DNA of 5,380 bases from Chryseobacterium gleum (GTDB lineage Bacteria > Bacteroidota > Bacteroidia > UBA10329): contig CAMCFW010000180.1 of the NCBI GenBank assembly GCA_945874195.1, positions 1-5,380 of the forward strand, in the 5' to 3' direction. The notes below the pieces were generated by a model. The model worked only from the letters and a program-made list of their open reading frames with translations. It ran no database searches and was not told where the DNA came from. This document shows, piece after piece, positions 1-5,380 of this stretch; positions within the stretch are counted from its first letter, which is position 1; every line of letters starts with the position of its first letter. The translations under genes were made by a program, and so were the position numbers.

Positions 1-233
1 TCCACCGTTATCGGCTTTCCGATCAGTTCGCCAGCTTCCTTCAACCAAGCGATCCCCTCCTCTCCGACACCCTCAAAATTGCCTGGGCGCGTGCGCGGTT
101 TCCAAACTCCGGCACGAAGCAGGTCGATCGGAAGGTTCTTGAGCCCCAATGCCGTTTCCAATACCTGTTCGCGCGTTTCCGCACTGCAGGGCCCGGCTAT
201 GACAAACGGTCGGTCTTTTATGCGAAGATCCAT
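1..233 (-). CDS. aroF: 3-deoxy-7-phosphoheptulonate (DAHP) synthase, N-terminal part, cut by window edge
   Basis: This gene was read by translating the minus strand by eye. It starts at the ATG at 233-231 and runs off the left edge after 77 codons. The product would condense phosphoenolpyruvate and erythrose 4-phosphate to DAHP, the first committed step of the shikimate pathway, in the cytoplasm. Visible motifs are IAGPCSAET (residues 12-20) and RAGVWKPRTRPGNFEG (about 40-55), which are phosphate- and substrate-binding segments of type I-beta DAHP synthases. The GPCS motif lies only 14 residues from the start, so there is no N-terminal ferredoxin-like or ACT regulatory domain. Bacteroidota homologues usually carry a C-terminal type II chorismate mutase domain instead; that part is outside the window, so the fusion is inferred. 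The start overlaps the aroC stop as TGATG, with one shared base, which suggests translational coupling. A purine-rich AAAAGG lies just upstream. The symbol aroF follows the type I-beta family convention; aroG is also used. Confidence 0.9.
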   Translation of the reverse strand, partial: MDLRIKDRPFVIAGPCSAETREQVLETALGLKNLPIDLLRAGVWKPRTRPGNFEGVGEEGIAWLKEAGELIGKPITV

Positions 234-1312
234 CACGCCTTTTGAGTTCTGTTCCTGAGAAGGTGGTCGGCAAGGACGATTGCGGCCATTGCTTCCACGA
301 TCGGCACCGCTCTTGGCACCACACACGGATCGTGGCGACCTTTTCCCTCCAACGAGATCGGGTTTCCAAGCGCATCCACGCTCATCTGCGATCGCATGAT
401 AGTGGCAACGGGCTTGAAAGCCACATTGAATGTGATGTCCATTCCGTTCGAAATGCCACCTTGGATACCTCCGCTGTGATTGGTTTCGGTTCGAATCTGC
501 CCTTCATTCGAAGAGAAAATGTCGTTGTGTTCAGATCCCCGCATTCTTGTTGAAGCGAAACCGGAACCTATCTCGAAACCCTTAACAGCATTGATGCTCA
601 GCATCGCTTTCCCGAGGTCTGCGTGCAACTTATCGAACACCGGTTCGCCAAGTCCCGCAGGAACATTTCTGATGACGCAGCTGACCGTTCCGCCAACCGT
701 ATCGCCATCTTTTCTGACCGATGCGATCAGCGTTTCCATTTCCATCGAAGCCTTTTCGTCAGGACACCTGACCGGACTCTTCTCGACCTCCGTCAGAGAA
801 ACCGTTTTATCATTGACCGCTGCCACCACATGGGCAACCGAAGAAACATAGGCAACAATCTCAATTTCAACGGATTGAAGAAGCATTTTAGCAAAGGACC
901 CAGCCACCACGCGCGCAGCAGTTTCGCGAGCCGAGGCGCGCCCACCACCTCTATGGTCGCGATGACCATATTTTGCCTGATACGTGAAATCGGCATGCGA
1001 GGGACGGAAAGCGTGCTCCAGGTGGTCATAATCCTTGGAACGAGCATCGGTGTTGGATATTGTCACACAGATGGGCGAACCGATGGATCTACCTTCGAAA
1101 ACGCCAGAAAGAATCTGGAATTCTTCGGCCTCCTGACGCTGGGTCGTGAGTTTGGACTGACCTGGCCTTCTGCGCTGAAGATCCTTATGGATCAGTGCTT
1201 CATTCACCTCAATTCCCGCAGGCAAACCATCTATCACCACCCCGATGGCCGCGCCATGACTTTCACCGAAAGTGGTTATCTGAAAGACCTTTCCGAATGA
1301 ATTTCCTGCCAT
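233..1312 (-). CDS. aroC: Chorismate synthase
   Basis: AroC converts 5-enolpyruvylshikimate 3-phosphate to chorismate, the last step of the shikimate pathway. It is a cytoplasmic homotetramer that needs reduced FMN. The protein is 359 residues, normal for the family. It shows all three signatures: GNSFGKVFQITTFGESHG near residues 3-20, YGHRDHRGGGRASARETAAR around 115-134, and GRHDPCVVPRAVPIVEAMAA around 325-344. His19 (in GESHG) and His106 (in RPSHADF) are the expected catalytic histidines. The open frame extends 24 codons further upstream (to 1384). I chose the internal ATG at 1312-1310 because MAGNSFG is the conserved family N-terminus. The upstream extension also contains a promoter-like TAnnTTTG box, so it is unlikely to be translated. 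The stop shares one base with the start of the downstream DAHP synthase, indicating a two-gene aromatic unit. The gene diverges from the M1 aminopeptidase. Confidence 0.97.
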   Translation of the reverse strand: MAGNSFGKVFQITTFGESHGAAIGVVIDGLPAGIEVNEALIHKDLQRRRPGQSKLTTQRQEAEEFQILSGVFEGRSIGSPICVTISNTDARSKDYDHLEHAFRPSHADFTYQAKYGHRDHRGGGRASARETAARVVAGSFAKMLLQSVEIEIVAYVSSVAHVVAAVNDKTVSLTEVEKSPVRCPDEKASMEMETLIASVRKDGDTVGGTVSCVIRNVPAGLGEPVFDKLHADLGKAMLSINAVKGFEIGSGFASTRMRGSEHNDIFSSNEGQIRTETNHSGGIQGGISNGMDITFNVAFKPVATIMRSQMSVDALGNPISLEGKGRHDPCVVPRAVPIVEAMAAIVLADHLLRNRTQKA

Positions 1313-1319
1313 GGTCGTG

Positions 1320-1327
1320 CAAAGGTA
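1320..1327 (-). promoter_or_regulatory. Bacteroidota-type -7 box for aroC (TACCTTTG)
   Basis: Read on the minus strand, TACCTTTG is an exact match to TAnnTTTG, the -7 element used by the Bacteroidota primary sigma factor, and it is followed by C. It ends 7 bases before the aroC ATG, so transcription would start only a few bases upstream of the start codon and give an almost leaderless mRNA. No clear TTG or TTTG -33 element sits 19-21 bases upstream. The call rests on the -7 match and its position. Confidence 0.55.
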
Positions 1328-1329
1328 GT

Positions 1330-1345
1330 AAGCCGGAATCGGCTT
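1330..1345. repeat. Perfect 6-bp inverted repeat between the divergent -7 boxes
   Basis: The sequence AAGCCG-GAAT-CGGCTT has two perfect 6-bp arms around a 4-base centre. Its centre (1337.5) nearly coincides with the midpoint between the two outward-facing -7 boxes (1338). The outer boxes themselves are 7/8 complementary as an inverted repeat (CAAAGGTA and TACTTTTG). It lies upstream of both predicted transcription starts, in the spacer of both promoters. That suits a repressor or activator site better than an RNA hairpin. No regulator can be named, and a chance dyad of this size is possible. Confidence 0.4.
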
Positions 1346-1348
1346 CCG

Positions 1349-1356
1349 TACTTTTG
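1349..1356 (+). promoter_or_regulatory. Bacteroidota-type -7 box for the M1 aminopeptidase (TACTTTTG)
   Basis: TACTTTTG is an exact TAnnTTTG match on the plus strand, 20 bases before the preferred aminopeptidase ATG at 1377. Transcription would then begin around 1360, leaving a leader of roughly 15-17 bases. A GTG at 1356 that extends the reading frame overlaps the box, and so is an unlikely start. The expected -33 TTTG is not evident; that region coincides with the -7 box of the opposing aroC promoter. Confidence 0.55.
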
Positions 1357-1376
1357 TGAACCACATGGTCACACGA

Positions 1377-3764
1377 ATGTTCAAGCACTTTCTTCTCCCC
1401 GTTCTAAGTCTTACAGTAACTCTCTGCTTCGGTCAGCACGTGGGACCGGGCCATCATTGCAGGGCTGGCAAACAACTTGGAACCACGTTCGCTCCGGCTG
1501 CTAGCACCGCTGCTGACAGCATTCATATTCAGCATTACGACATTCGGATCGATTCGCTCAACTTTTCGCAGCAGCGGATCTGGGGCGTTACTGGACTGAC
1601 GGTTGAATCGAAGGTTGACGGATTGACCGAGGTTCCGCTTTCGCTTGACGGCTTTACGGTAGATTCGATTGTCGGTCAATCTGGCGCGAATCTGAACTAC
1701 ACATATGACGGGCTGAACCTGAAGTTCGAACTTCAGTCTGCGATCAACATAGGCGAAACAGACACCATTTCGGTCTTCTATCACGGGAATCCGGCTCAGG
1801 ATCCGTCAGGTTGGGGCGGTTATTATTGGAATGGCAGTGCGTATGCGTTCAATATGGGTGTAGGATTTGATGAGGATCCACATGTTTTCGGACGCGCCTG
1901 GTTTCCTTGTTTGGATGTATTCACTGATCGCGCCACGTATGATTTTCACATTCGGGTCTTCGGAAATTACAAGGCATTCTGCAACGGAACGTTGGAACAG
2001 ACGGAAGATCACGACAACGGTGCCAAGACCTTTCATTGGAACCTGGATCAGACCATTCCGACCTATCTGGCATCCATGGCTGTTGCCAACTACCATTTTT
2101 TGGAACGCGAATATTCGGGAATTCCGACCGTTTGGGCCGCTGTTGCGAGCGATACGGTTGCTGTTCTTAGCACTTTCCAGCACATGAATGAGGCCGTGCA
2201 GGCGTTCATATCCTCCTACGGGCCCTACCGTTGGGATAAGATCGGCTATGCGCTCGTGCCTTTCAATTCGGGCGCCATGGAACATGCCAGTAGCATCCAT
2301 ATCGGCCGTCCTTTTGTGGATGGATCTTTATCCTACGAAACACTTTGGGCCCACGAGTTGGCGCATATGTGGTGGGGCGATCTGGTTACGTGCGAAGACC
2401 AGGAGAACATGTGGCTGAACGAGGGTTTTGCCGCCTATTCCGAAGCCTTGTTCACCGAAGTTGTCTACGGTCAGGACGCCTACCGCGATTGGATCCGCGA
2501 CAATCACCGGAAAGTGCTTCAGTTTGCACACGTGACCGATGGGAATTACTATGCCATGAACGAAATTCCTCACGAAGTGACCTACGGAAGCACTGTTTAT
2601 GAAAAGGGTCCAGATGTGATCCATACGCTTCGAAATCACATGGGCGACCCACTCTTTTTCGCAGCCTGTAGCGATTATATGGACTCGCTGGCCTTCGGCA
2701 ATGCCAATAGCCACGACCTGCGCAATGTATTCGCGGTCTCGTCTGGAATGAATCTTGACCCTTTCTTCGATGGGTGGGTTTTTGAAGGCGGATTTCCACA
2801 TTGGCAGATCGACAGTTATTCGGTGACCCCGGTGTTGAACGCATTTGAAGTGACCGTCCATCTTCGGCATAAACAACGGGCAAACAACCACGTGTATGGA
2901 ATGAAGATTCCGATAAACCTGACGGACGGGATCGAGAATTTCGATGTTACTGTTGAGATGACCCAGGAAACGCAGAGTTTCACGGTCACGTGTCCATTCG
3001 AACCGAAAATGGCAATCATTGACCGATGGGAAAAGATGAGCGATGCGATTGCCGATTTTGAGATGGTGGTCAACTCAGCGGGTAATAAGACTTTCAAGCA
3101 AACGAACGTGACGGTTGACGTGGAGACCGTGGGAAACGGACCAAGCATTGTGCGCATTGCCGATCATTTTGTTCAACCTGATGGTTTCATGGGTCAGAAC
3201 CCGGGACTTGCACTCAATCCTTATCATTATTGGTCTGTTGATGGCATTTTTGCCGATGGACTGGAGGCGGAGGCCACATTTAAGTTCAACGGGACGACAA
3301 ATACAAGTCAGGGATTCATGGACAATGACCTGATCATTGATACCGAAGACAGTCTGGTTTTCCTTTATCGTCCATTTGTCGGAACAGAGTGGCAGGAAGT
3401 TGAAGGCTACGAAGTTGTTACCGGCTCATCTGTAACCAACAAGATCGGAACAGTTCGGATTGACACGCTGAAAATAGGAGATTACGTGTTGGCACGAAGA
3501 GATTTCACTGCTGGAACGGGCGACCTCAATAAAGACCTAAAACCCACTTTTGCTTATCCCAATCCTAATTCAGGATTGTTCAATGTGAATCTTCCCGAAG
3601 GAAACTGGTCGTTGGAACTGCTGGATCTTGCAGGAAAGCGTCTCGCCAATTGGAATGCAACCAGCGGACAGCAGATCAATACAGGCGATGTTGCCAAAGG
3701 TCAGTATATGTTGCGGGCCGCCAATGGATTGACACAACTTTCGCAATCGATCATTATTCAGTGA
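1377..3764 (+). CDS. Secreted M1-family zinc aminopeptidase with type IX secretion sorting domain
   Basis: This predicted zinc metallopeptidase would remove N-terminal residues from peptides outside the cell or at its surface. From ATG 1377 it has 795 residues. Residues 1-20 are a signal peptide (MFKHF, then a hydrophobic core ending LCFGQ). About 45-215 is the M1 N-terminal beta domain and about 220-465 the catalytic domain. The zinc motif HEXXH-X18-E is complete: HELAH at 326-330, with E327 catalytic and E349 the third ligand. Y408 in VYEKG is the expected transition-state tyrosine. The exopeptidase motif reads GAMEH (299-303) rather than GAMEN. A beta-rich stretch follows (473-710). The last ~70 residues, from YPNPNSG at 727 with GKRL and a terminal hydrophobic strand, match the T9SS type A sorting tail, which directs outer-membrane export and usually surface anchoring. 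Alternative in-frame starts are ATG 1365 and GTG 1356; 1377 gives the cleanest signal peptide. The 3' end overlaps the convergent DUF1295 gene by 11 bp. Substrate specificity cannot be read from sequence. Confidence 0.93.
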   Translation: MFKHFLLPVLSLTVTLCFGQHVGPGHHCRAGKQLGTTFAPAASTAADSIHIQHYDIRIDSLNFSQQRIWGVTGLTVESKVDGLTEVPLSLDGFTVDSIVGQSGANLNYTYDGLNLKFELQSAINIGETDTISVFYHGNPAQDPSGWGGYYWNGSAYAFNMGVGFDEDPHVFGRAWFPCLDVFTDRATYDFHIRVFGNYKAFCNGTLEQTEDHDNGAKTFHWNLDQTIPTYLASMAVANYHFLEREYSGIPTVWAAVASDTVAVLSTFQHMNEAVQAFISSYGPYRWDKIGYALVPFNSGAMEHASSIHIGRPFVDGSLSYETLWAHELAHMWWGDLVTCEDQENMWLNEGFAAYSEALFTEVVYGQDAYRDWIRDNHRKVLQFAHVTDGNYYAMNEIPHEVTYGSTVYEKGPDVIHTLRNHMGDPLFFAACSDYMDSLAFGNANSHDLRNVFAVSSGMNLDPFFDGWVFEGGFPHWQIDSYSVTPVLNAFEVTVHLRHKQRANNHVYGMKIPINLTDGIENFDVTVEMTQETQSFTVTCPFEPKMAIIDRWEKMSDAIADFEMVVNSAGNKTFKQTNVTVDVETVGNGPSIVRIADHFVQPDGFMGQNPGLALNPYHYWSVDGIFADGLEAEATFKFNGTTNTSQGFMDNDLIIDTEDSLVFLYRPFVGTEWQEVEGYEVVTGSSVTNKIGTVRIDTLKIGDYVLARRDFTAGTGDLNKDLKPTFAYPNPNSGLFNVNLPEGNWSLELLDLAGKRLANWNATSGQQINTGDVAKGQYMLRAANGLTQLSQSIIIQ

Positions 3765-4530
3765 CCTTCTTCGGAAACCACGGGAAGAATGCACTTGTGG
3801 TTGCTATGTAATCGGCATACTTCGGGTTGCCTTTGTATTTCTTTTCGAGCAACGCCACGCCAGAAACTTTCACCAGAAAGAAGTGCATTACTGCTGGTCC
3901 TATGGCAGCGATGTACCAATACGGAGACATCAGCGCCAACAGAAAAACGCCCCACCATTGCGCTGCATCGCCAAAATAATTCGGATGACGCGTGTAATTC
4001 CAAACACCCTGTCGCATCACTTTTCCCTTGTTGGATCCATCGGCCTTGAATTTCGCCATTTGCAGATCGCCAACGGCCTCGAAGAAGAACCCGACCACCC
4101 AGACAGCCATTCCAAGGTAAACGTTCCATGTCAATTCGAGCGATTGCGAGAAAAGTACATACAGCGGTGAGGCGACCACCAGCATGATGGCGCCTTGAAG
4201 CATGAAGACCTGAAAAAATGCTCGGATCGCCACATTCTTGCCCCATTCCTCGCGCCATTGTGCATAGCGATAATCTTCCCCGTTCCCTTTGTTCCGACCG
4301 TAGATGTACCAGGCAAGACGCAATCCCCAAACAGTGATCAGCACAAGCGCAATCCAATGTATCGGAGTTTGCTCCGAATGCAGAAAGCACGAAATGGCAA
4401 TGAGCCAGAAGCCGATGCCCCAACCAATGTCTACTATGCTATTGTCTTTGAGTCGCTGCGCGATGATAAACATCGCAAGCATGAATGCGAAAACGATAAG
4501 TGCGGAATTTTGAAGGAGTAGCCAGTTCAT
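3754..4530 (-). CDS. DUF1295 family integral membrane protein (steroid 5-alpha-reductase/ICMT-like fold)
   Basis: The 258-residue protein is very hydrophobic, with about six likely membrane segments (near residues 4-24, 34-50, 57-78, 104-127, 137-153 and 192-216). The C-terminal signature GVWNYTRHPNYFGD (175-188) and the late segment with EKKY, PKYADY and FFPWFP (about 229-252) identify DUF1295. This family is related to steroid 5-alpha-reductases and isoprenylcysteine methyltransferases. In those relatives the RHPxY region helps bind the cofactor, NADPH or S-adenosylmethionine. The substrate here is unknown; a membrane-lipid reductase or methyltransferase is only an inference. It is the third gene of a minus-strand run, 23 bp after the FAH-family gene, with no Shine-Dalgarno sequence or promoter box seen in the gap, so co-transcription is likely. 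Its 3' end overlaps the end of the aminopeptidase gene antisense by 11 bp, with no visible terminator between them. Confidence 0.88.
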   Translation of the reverse strand: MNWLLLQNSALIVFAFMLAMFIIAQRLKDNSIVDIGWGIGFWLIAISCFLHSEQTPIHWIALVLITVWGLRLAWYIYGRNKGNGEDYRYAQWREEWGKNVAIRAFFQVFMLQGAIMLVVASPLYVLFSQSLELTWNVYLGMAVWVVGFFFEAVGDLQMAKFKADGSNKGKVMRQGVWNYTRHPNYFGDAAQWWGVFLLALMSPYWYIAAIGPAVMHFFLVKVSGVALLEKKYKGNPKYADYIATTSAFFPWFPKKVTE

Positions 4531-4553
4531 AGAAGCTCAAACAACCAATTCGG

Positions 4554-5165
4554 TCATTTGATCATGAAGTCCATCATTTTTCTGCCTTCAATGAAAGCTT
4601 CCAGACGATCTCCTTGATTGAGTTTTCCGACACCTGCAGGCGTTCCAGTGAAAATAAGGTCACCGATCTTGAGCATGAAATACTTGGATGCTTCGGAAAT
4701 TATCTGGTTCACGTTGAAAATCATGTCGCCCGTAAATCCCTGCTGAACAACCTTTCCGTTGATCTGAAGTTCGAAATTGATAGCGTTCACGTCTTCAAAT
4801 TCGGCCAAAGGAATCGTATTGCTCAATGGAGCAGAACCATCGAATCCTTTTGCCTTTTCCCATGGAAGGCCTTTTTCTTTACACTTCTGCTGAATGTCCC
4901 GTGCCGTGATGTCTATTCCGATGCCGATCTCCTTGTAGTAGGTCGTTGCAAATTTTTCGTCAATGTTCTTTCCCTTCTTGTGGATCTTCACATAGATCTC
5001 GGCCTCATAATGCACGTCATTTGAGAAATCGGGAAGGTAGAAATCATCGTTGTTCAGCAGAATGGCCGAATCGGGTTTTATGAAAAAGATCGGTTCGCTC
5101 GGAACCGGATTGTTCAACTCCTTGGCGTGTTCGGCATAATTACGACCTATGCAAACTATCTTCAT
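4554..5165 (-). CDS. Fumarylacetoacetate hydrolase family protein, FAHD1-like (oxaloacetate tautomerase / acylpyruvase type)
   Basis: This 203-residue soluble protein is a compact FAH-fold enzyme, close in length and layout to FAHD1. It opens with the family motif CIGRNYAEHAKE (5-16). The divalent-metal ligands E54, E56 (in HYEAEIYV) and D85 (in GIDITARD) are present. Q92 and K106 sit at the same spacing as catalytic Gln109 and Lys123 of human FAHD1, and H13 and E16 correspond to its His30 and Glu33. The FTGTPAGVG turn (172-180) is the C-terminal family signature. FAHD1 relatives act on small 2-oxo acids, as oxaloacetate tautomerase or decarboxylase and as acylpyruvate hydrolase; which activity dominates here cannot be decided. 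It is unlikely to be the tyrosine-degradation FAH itself, which is about twice as long, and no tyrosine catabolism genes are nearby. The start overlaps the exonuclease stop by 4 bp (ATGA), and AAAGGA lies 5 bases upstream. It probably belongs to one transcript with the exonuclease and DUF1295 genes. Confidence 0.92.
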   Translation of the reverse strand: MKIVCIGRNYAEHAKELNNPVPSEPIFFIKPDSAILLNNDDFYLPDFSNDVHYEAEIYVKIHKKGKNIDEKFATTYYKEIGIGIDITARDIQQKCKEKGLPWEKAKGFDGSAPLSNTIPLAEFEDVNAINFELQINGKVVQQGFTGDMIFNVNQIISEASKYFMLKIGDLIFTGTPAGVGKLNQGDRLEAFIEGRKMMDFMIK

Positions 5166-5380
5166 AGCAATCCTTTATTGAAGGCATCGACACGAATTTC
5201 TGTCAAAACCTTTTTGGTATAGCTGGGAAACTGGGCATCGATCATCCACGAATAATAACCTGGCTGTGCCTTCAGCACTTCCACCACGGTCTTTCCCTTG
5301 TTCTTTCCGAAATTGAAGACCGGTTCGCCATTTTCGTTTTCGATGATGTGCCCGGCAAAGTCGACCGCCTTGCCACGTCT
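5162..5380 (-). CDS. DnaQ-like 3'-5' exonuclease, C-terminal 72 residues, cut by window edge
   Basis: This gene was read by translating the minus strand by eye: one frame is open from the right edge to the TGA at 5164-5162, giving 72 residues. The fragment contains VDFAGHI, VFNFGKNKGK and a YYSWMI segment. These resemble the C-terminal tail of Bacteroidota proteins annotated as 3'-5' exonuclease or DNA polymerase III epsilon-like, the small domain related to the exodeoxyribonuclease X C-terminus. The catalytic DEDD exonuclease domain would lie upstream, beyond the window, so activity cannot be checked here. A role in DNA proofreading or repair is inferred from the family. The stop codon overlaps the start of the FAH-family gene as ATGA, typical of translationally coupled operon genes. 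The open frame ends cleanly with no sign of disruption. Confidence 0.78.
   Translation of the reverse strand, partial: RRGKAVDFAGHIIENENGEPVFNFGKNKGKTVVEVLKAQPGYYSWMIDAQFPSYTKKVLTEIRVDAFNKGLL

Noticed and set aside
623..1300. Long plus-strand open frame (225 codons) opposite aroC
   Set aside because: It lies wholly antisense to the well-conserved aroC gene. Its product has no recognisable motif and a composition typical of a shadow frame.
1313..1384. N-terminal extension of AroC by 24 codons
   Set aside because: AroC proteins begin at M(A)GNSFG, and the extension overlaps both -7 boxes and the start of the divergent gene.
1377..1437. Possible lipoprotein signal at the aminopeptidase N-terminus because of the Cys in LCFGQ
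   Set aside because: The residues before the Cys (TVTLC) do not fit a lipobox, and the segment reads better as an ordinary signal peptide. The T9SS tail already explains export.
2328..2891. Minus-strand open frame (187 codons) opposite the aminopeptidase
   Set aside because: It is antisense to the zinc-site region of the M1 gene, which is strongly constrained. The product has no domain-like pattern.
3767..3789. Possible hairpin (TTCTTC and GAAGAA arms, 11-base loop) after the aminopeptidase stop
   Set aside because: The stem is only 6 bp and AT-rich, the loop is long, no T-run follows, and it lies inside the DUF1295 coding sequence. It is not a credible terminator.
1..5380. Search for an undescribed defence system, mobile element, CRISPR array, tRNA or large repeat
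   Set aside because: Coding sequence fills nearly the whole window with recognisable housekeeping or secreted-enzyme families. I saw no direct repeats, terminal inverted repeats, cloverleaf structures or compositional breaks.

Overview
The window looks like ordinary, gene-dense chromosome from a member of the Bacteroidota, most likely Flavobacteriales-like. Three things point there. The large secreted peptidase ends in a type IX secretion (T9SS) sorting tail, a machinery confined to that phylum and close relatives. Two intergenic TAnnTTTG boxes match the Bacteroidota -7 promoter element. Most starts lack a strong Shine-Dalgarno sequence. Base composition looks even across the window, and I see no mobile element, tRNA, rRNA, CRISPR array or sign of recent transfer.

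Layout, left to right. On the minus strand, at the left edge, is the N-terminal part of a DAHP synthase (first step of the shikimate pathway). Its start codon shares one base with the stop codon of aroC, chorismate synthase (last step of the same pathway). Then comes a 64-bp divergent intergenic region holding one promoter-like box facing each way around a small palindrome. On the plus strand follows a 795-residue secreted M1-family zinc aminopeptidase with a T9SS tail. It converges on, and overlaps by 11 bp, a minus-strand run of three closely packed genes. In transcription order these are the C-terminal end of a DnaQ-like 3'-5' exonuclease (cut by the right edge), a FAHD1-like fumarylacetoacetate hydrolase family enzyme, and a DUF1295 membrane protein.

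How the genes relate. aroC and the DAHP synthase form an aromatic amino acid unit. If the DAHP synthase carries the C-terminal chorismate mutase domain usual in this phylum, the product of AroC is the substrate of that second domain. The aminopeptidase is a stand-alone secreted or surface peptidase. The exonuclease/FAH/DUF1295 run is probably one transcript, but its members have no obvious shared pathway.

I found no convincing undescribed system. The most interesting items are the near-symmetric divergent promoter region, the GAMEH variant and unassigned beta-rich module of the aminopeptidase, and complete conservation of the FAHD1 catalytic residues in the FAH protein. Less than 100 bp of the window is non-coding, so there is no gene-free stretch of 300 bases to describe.
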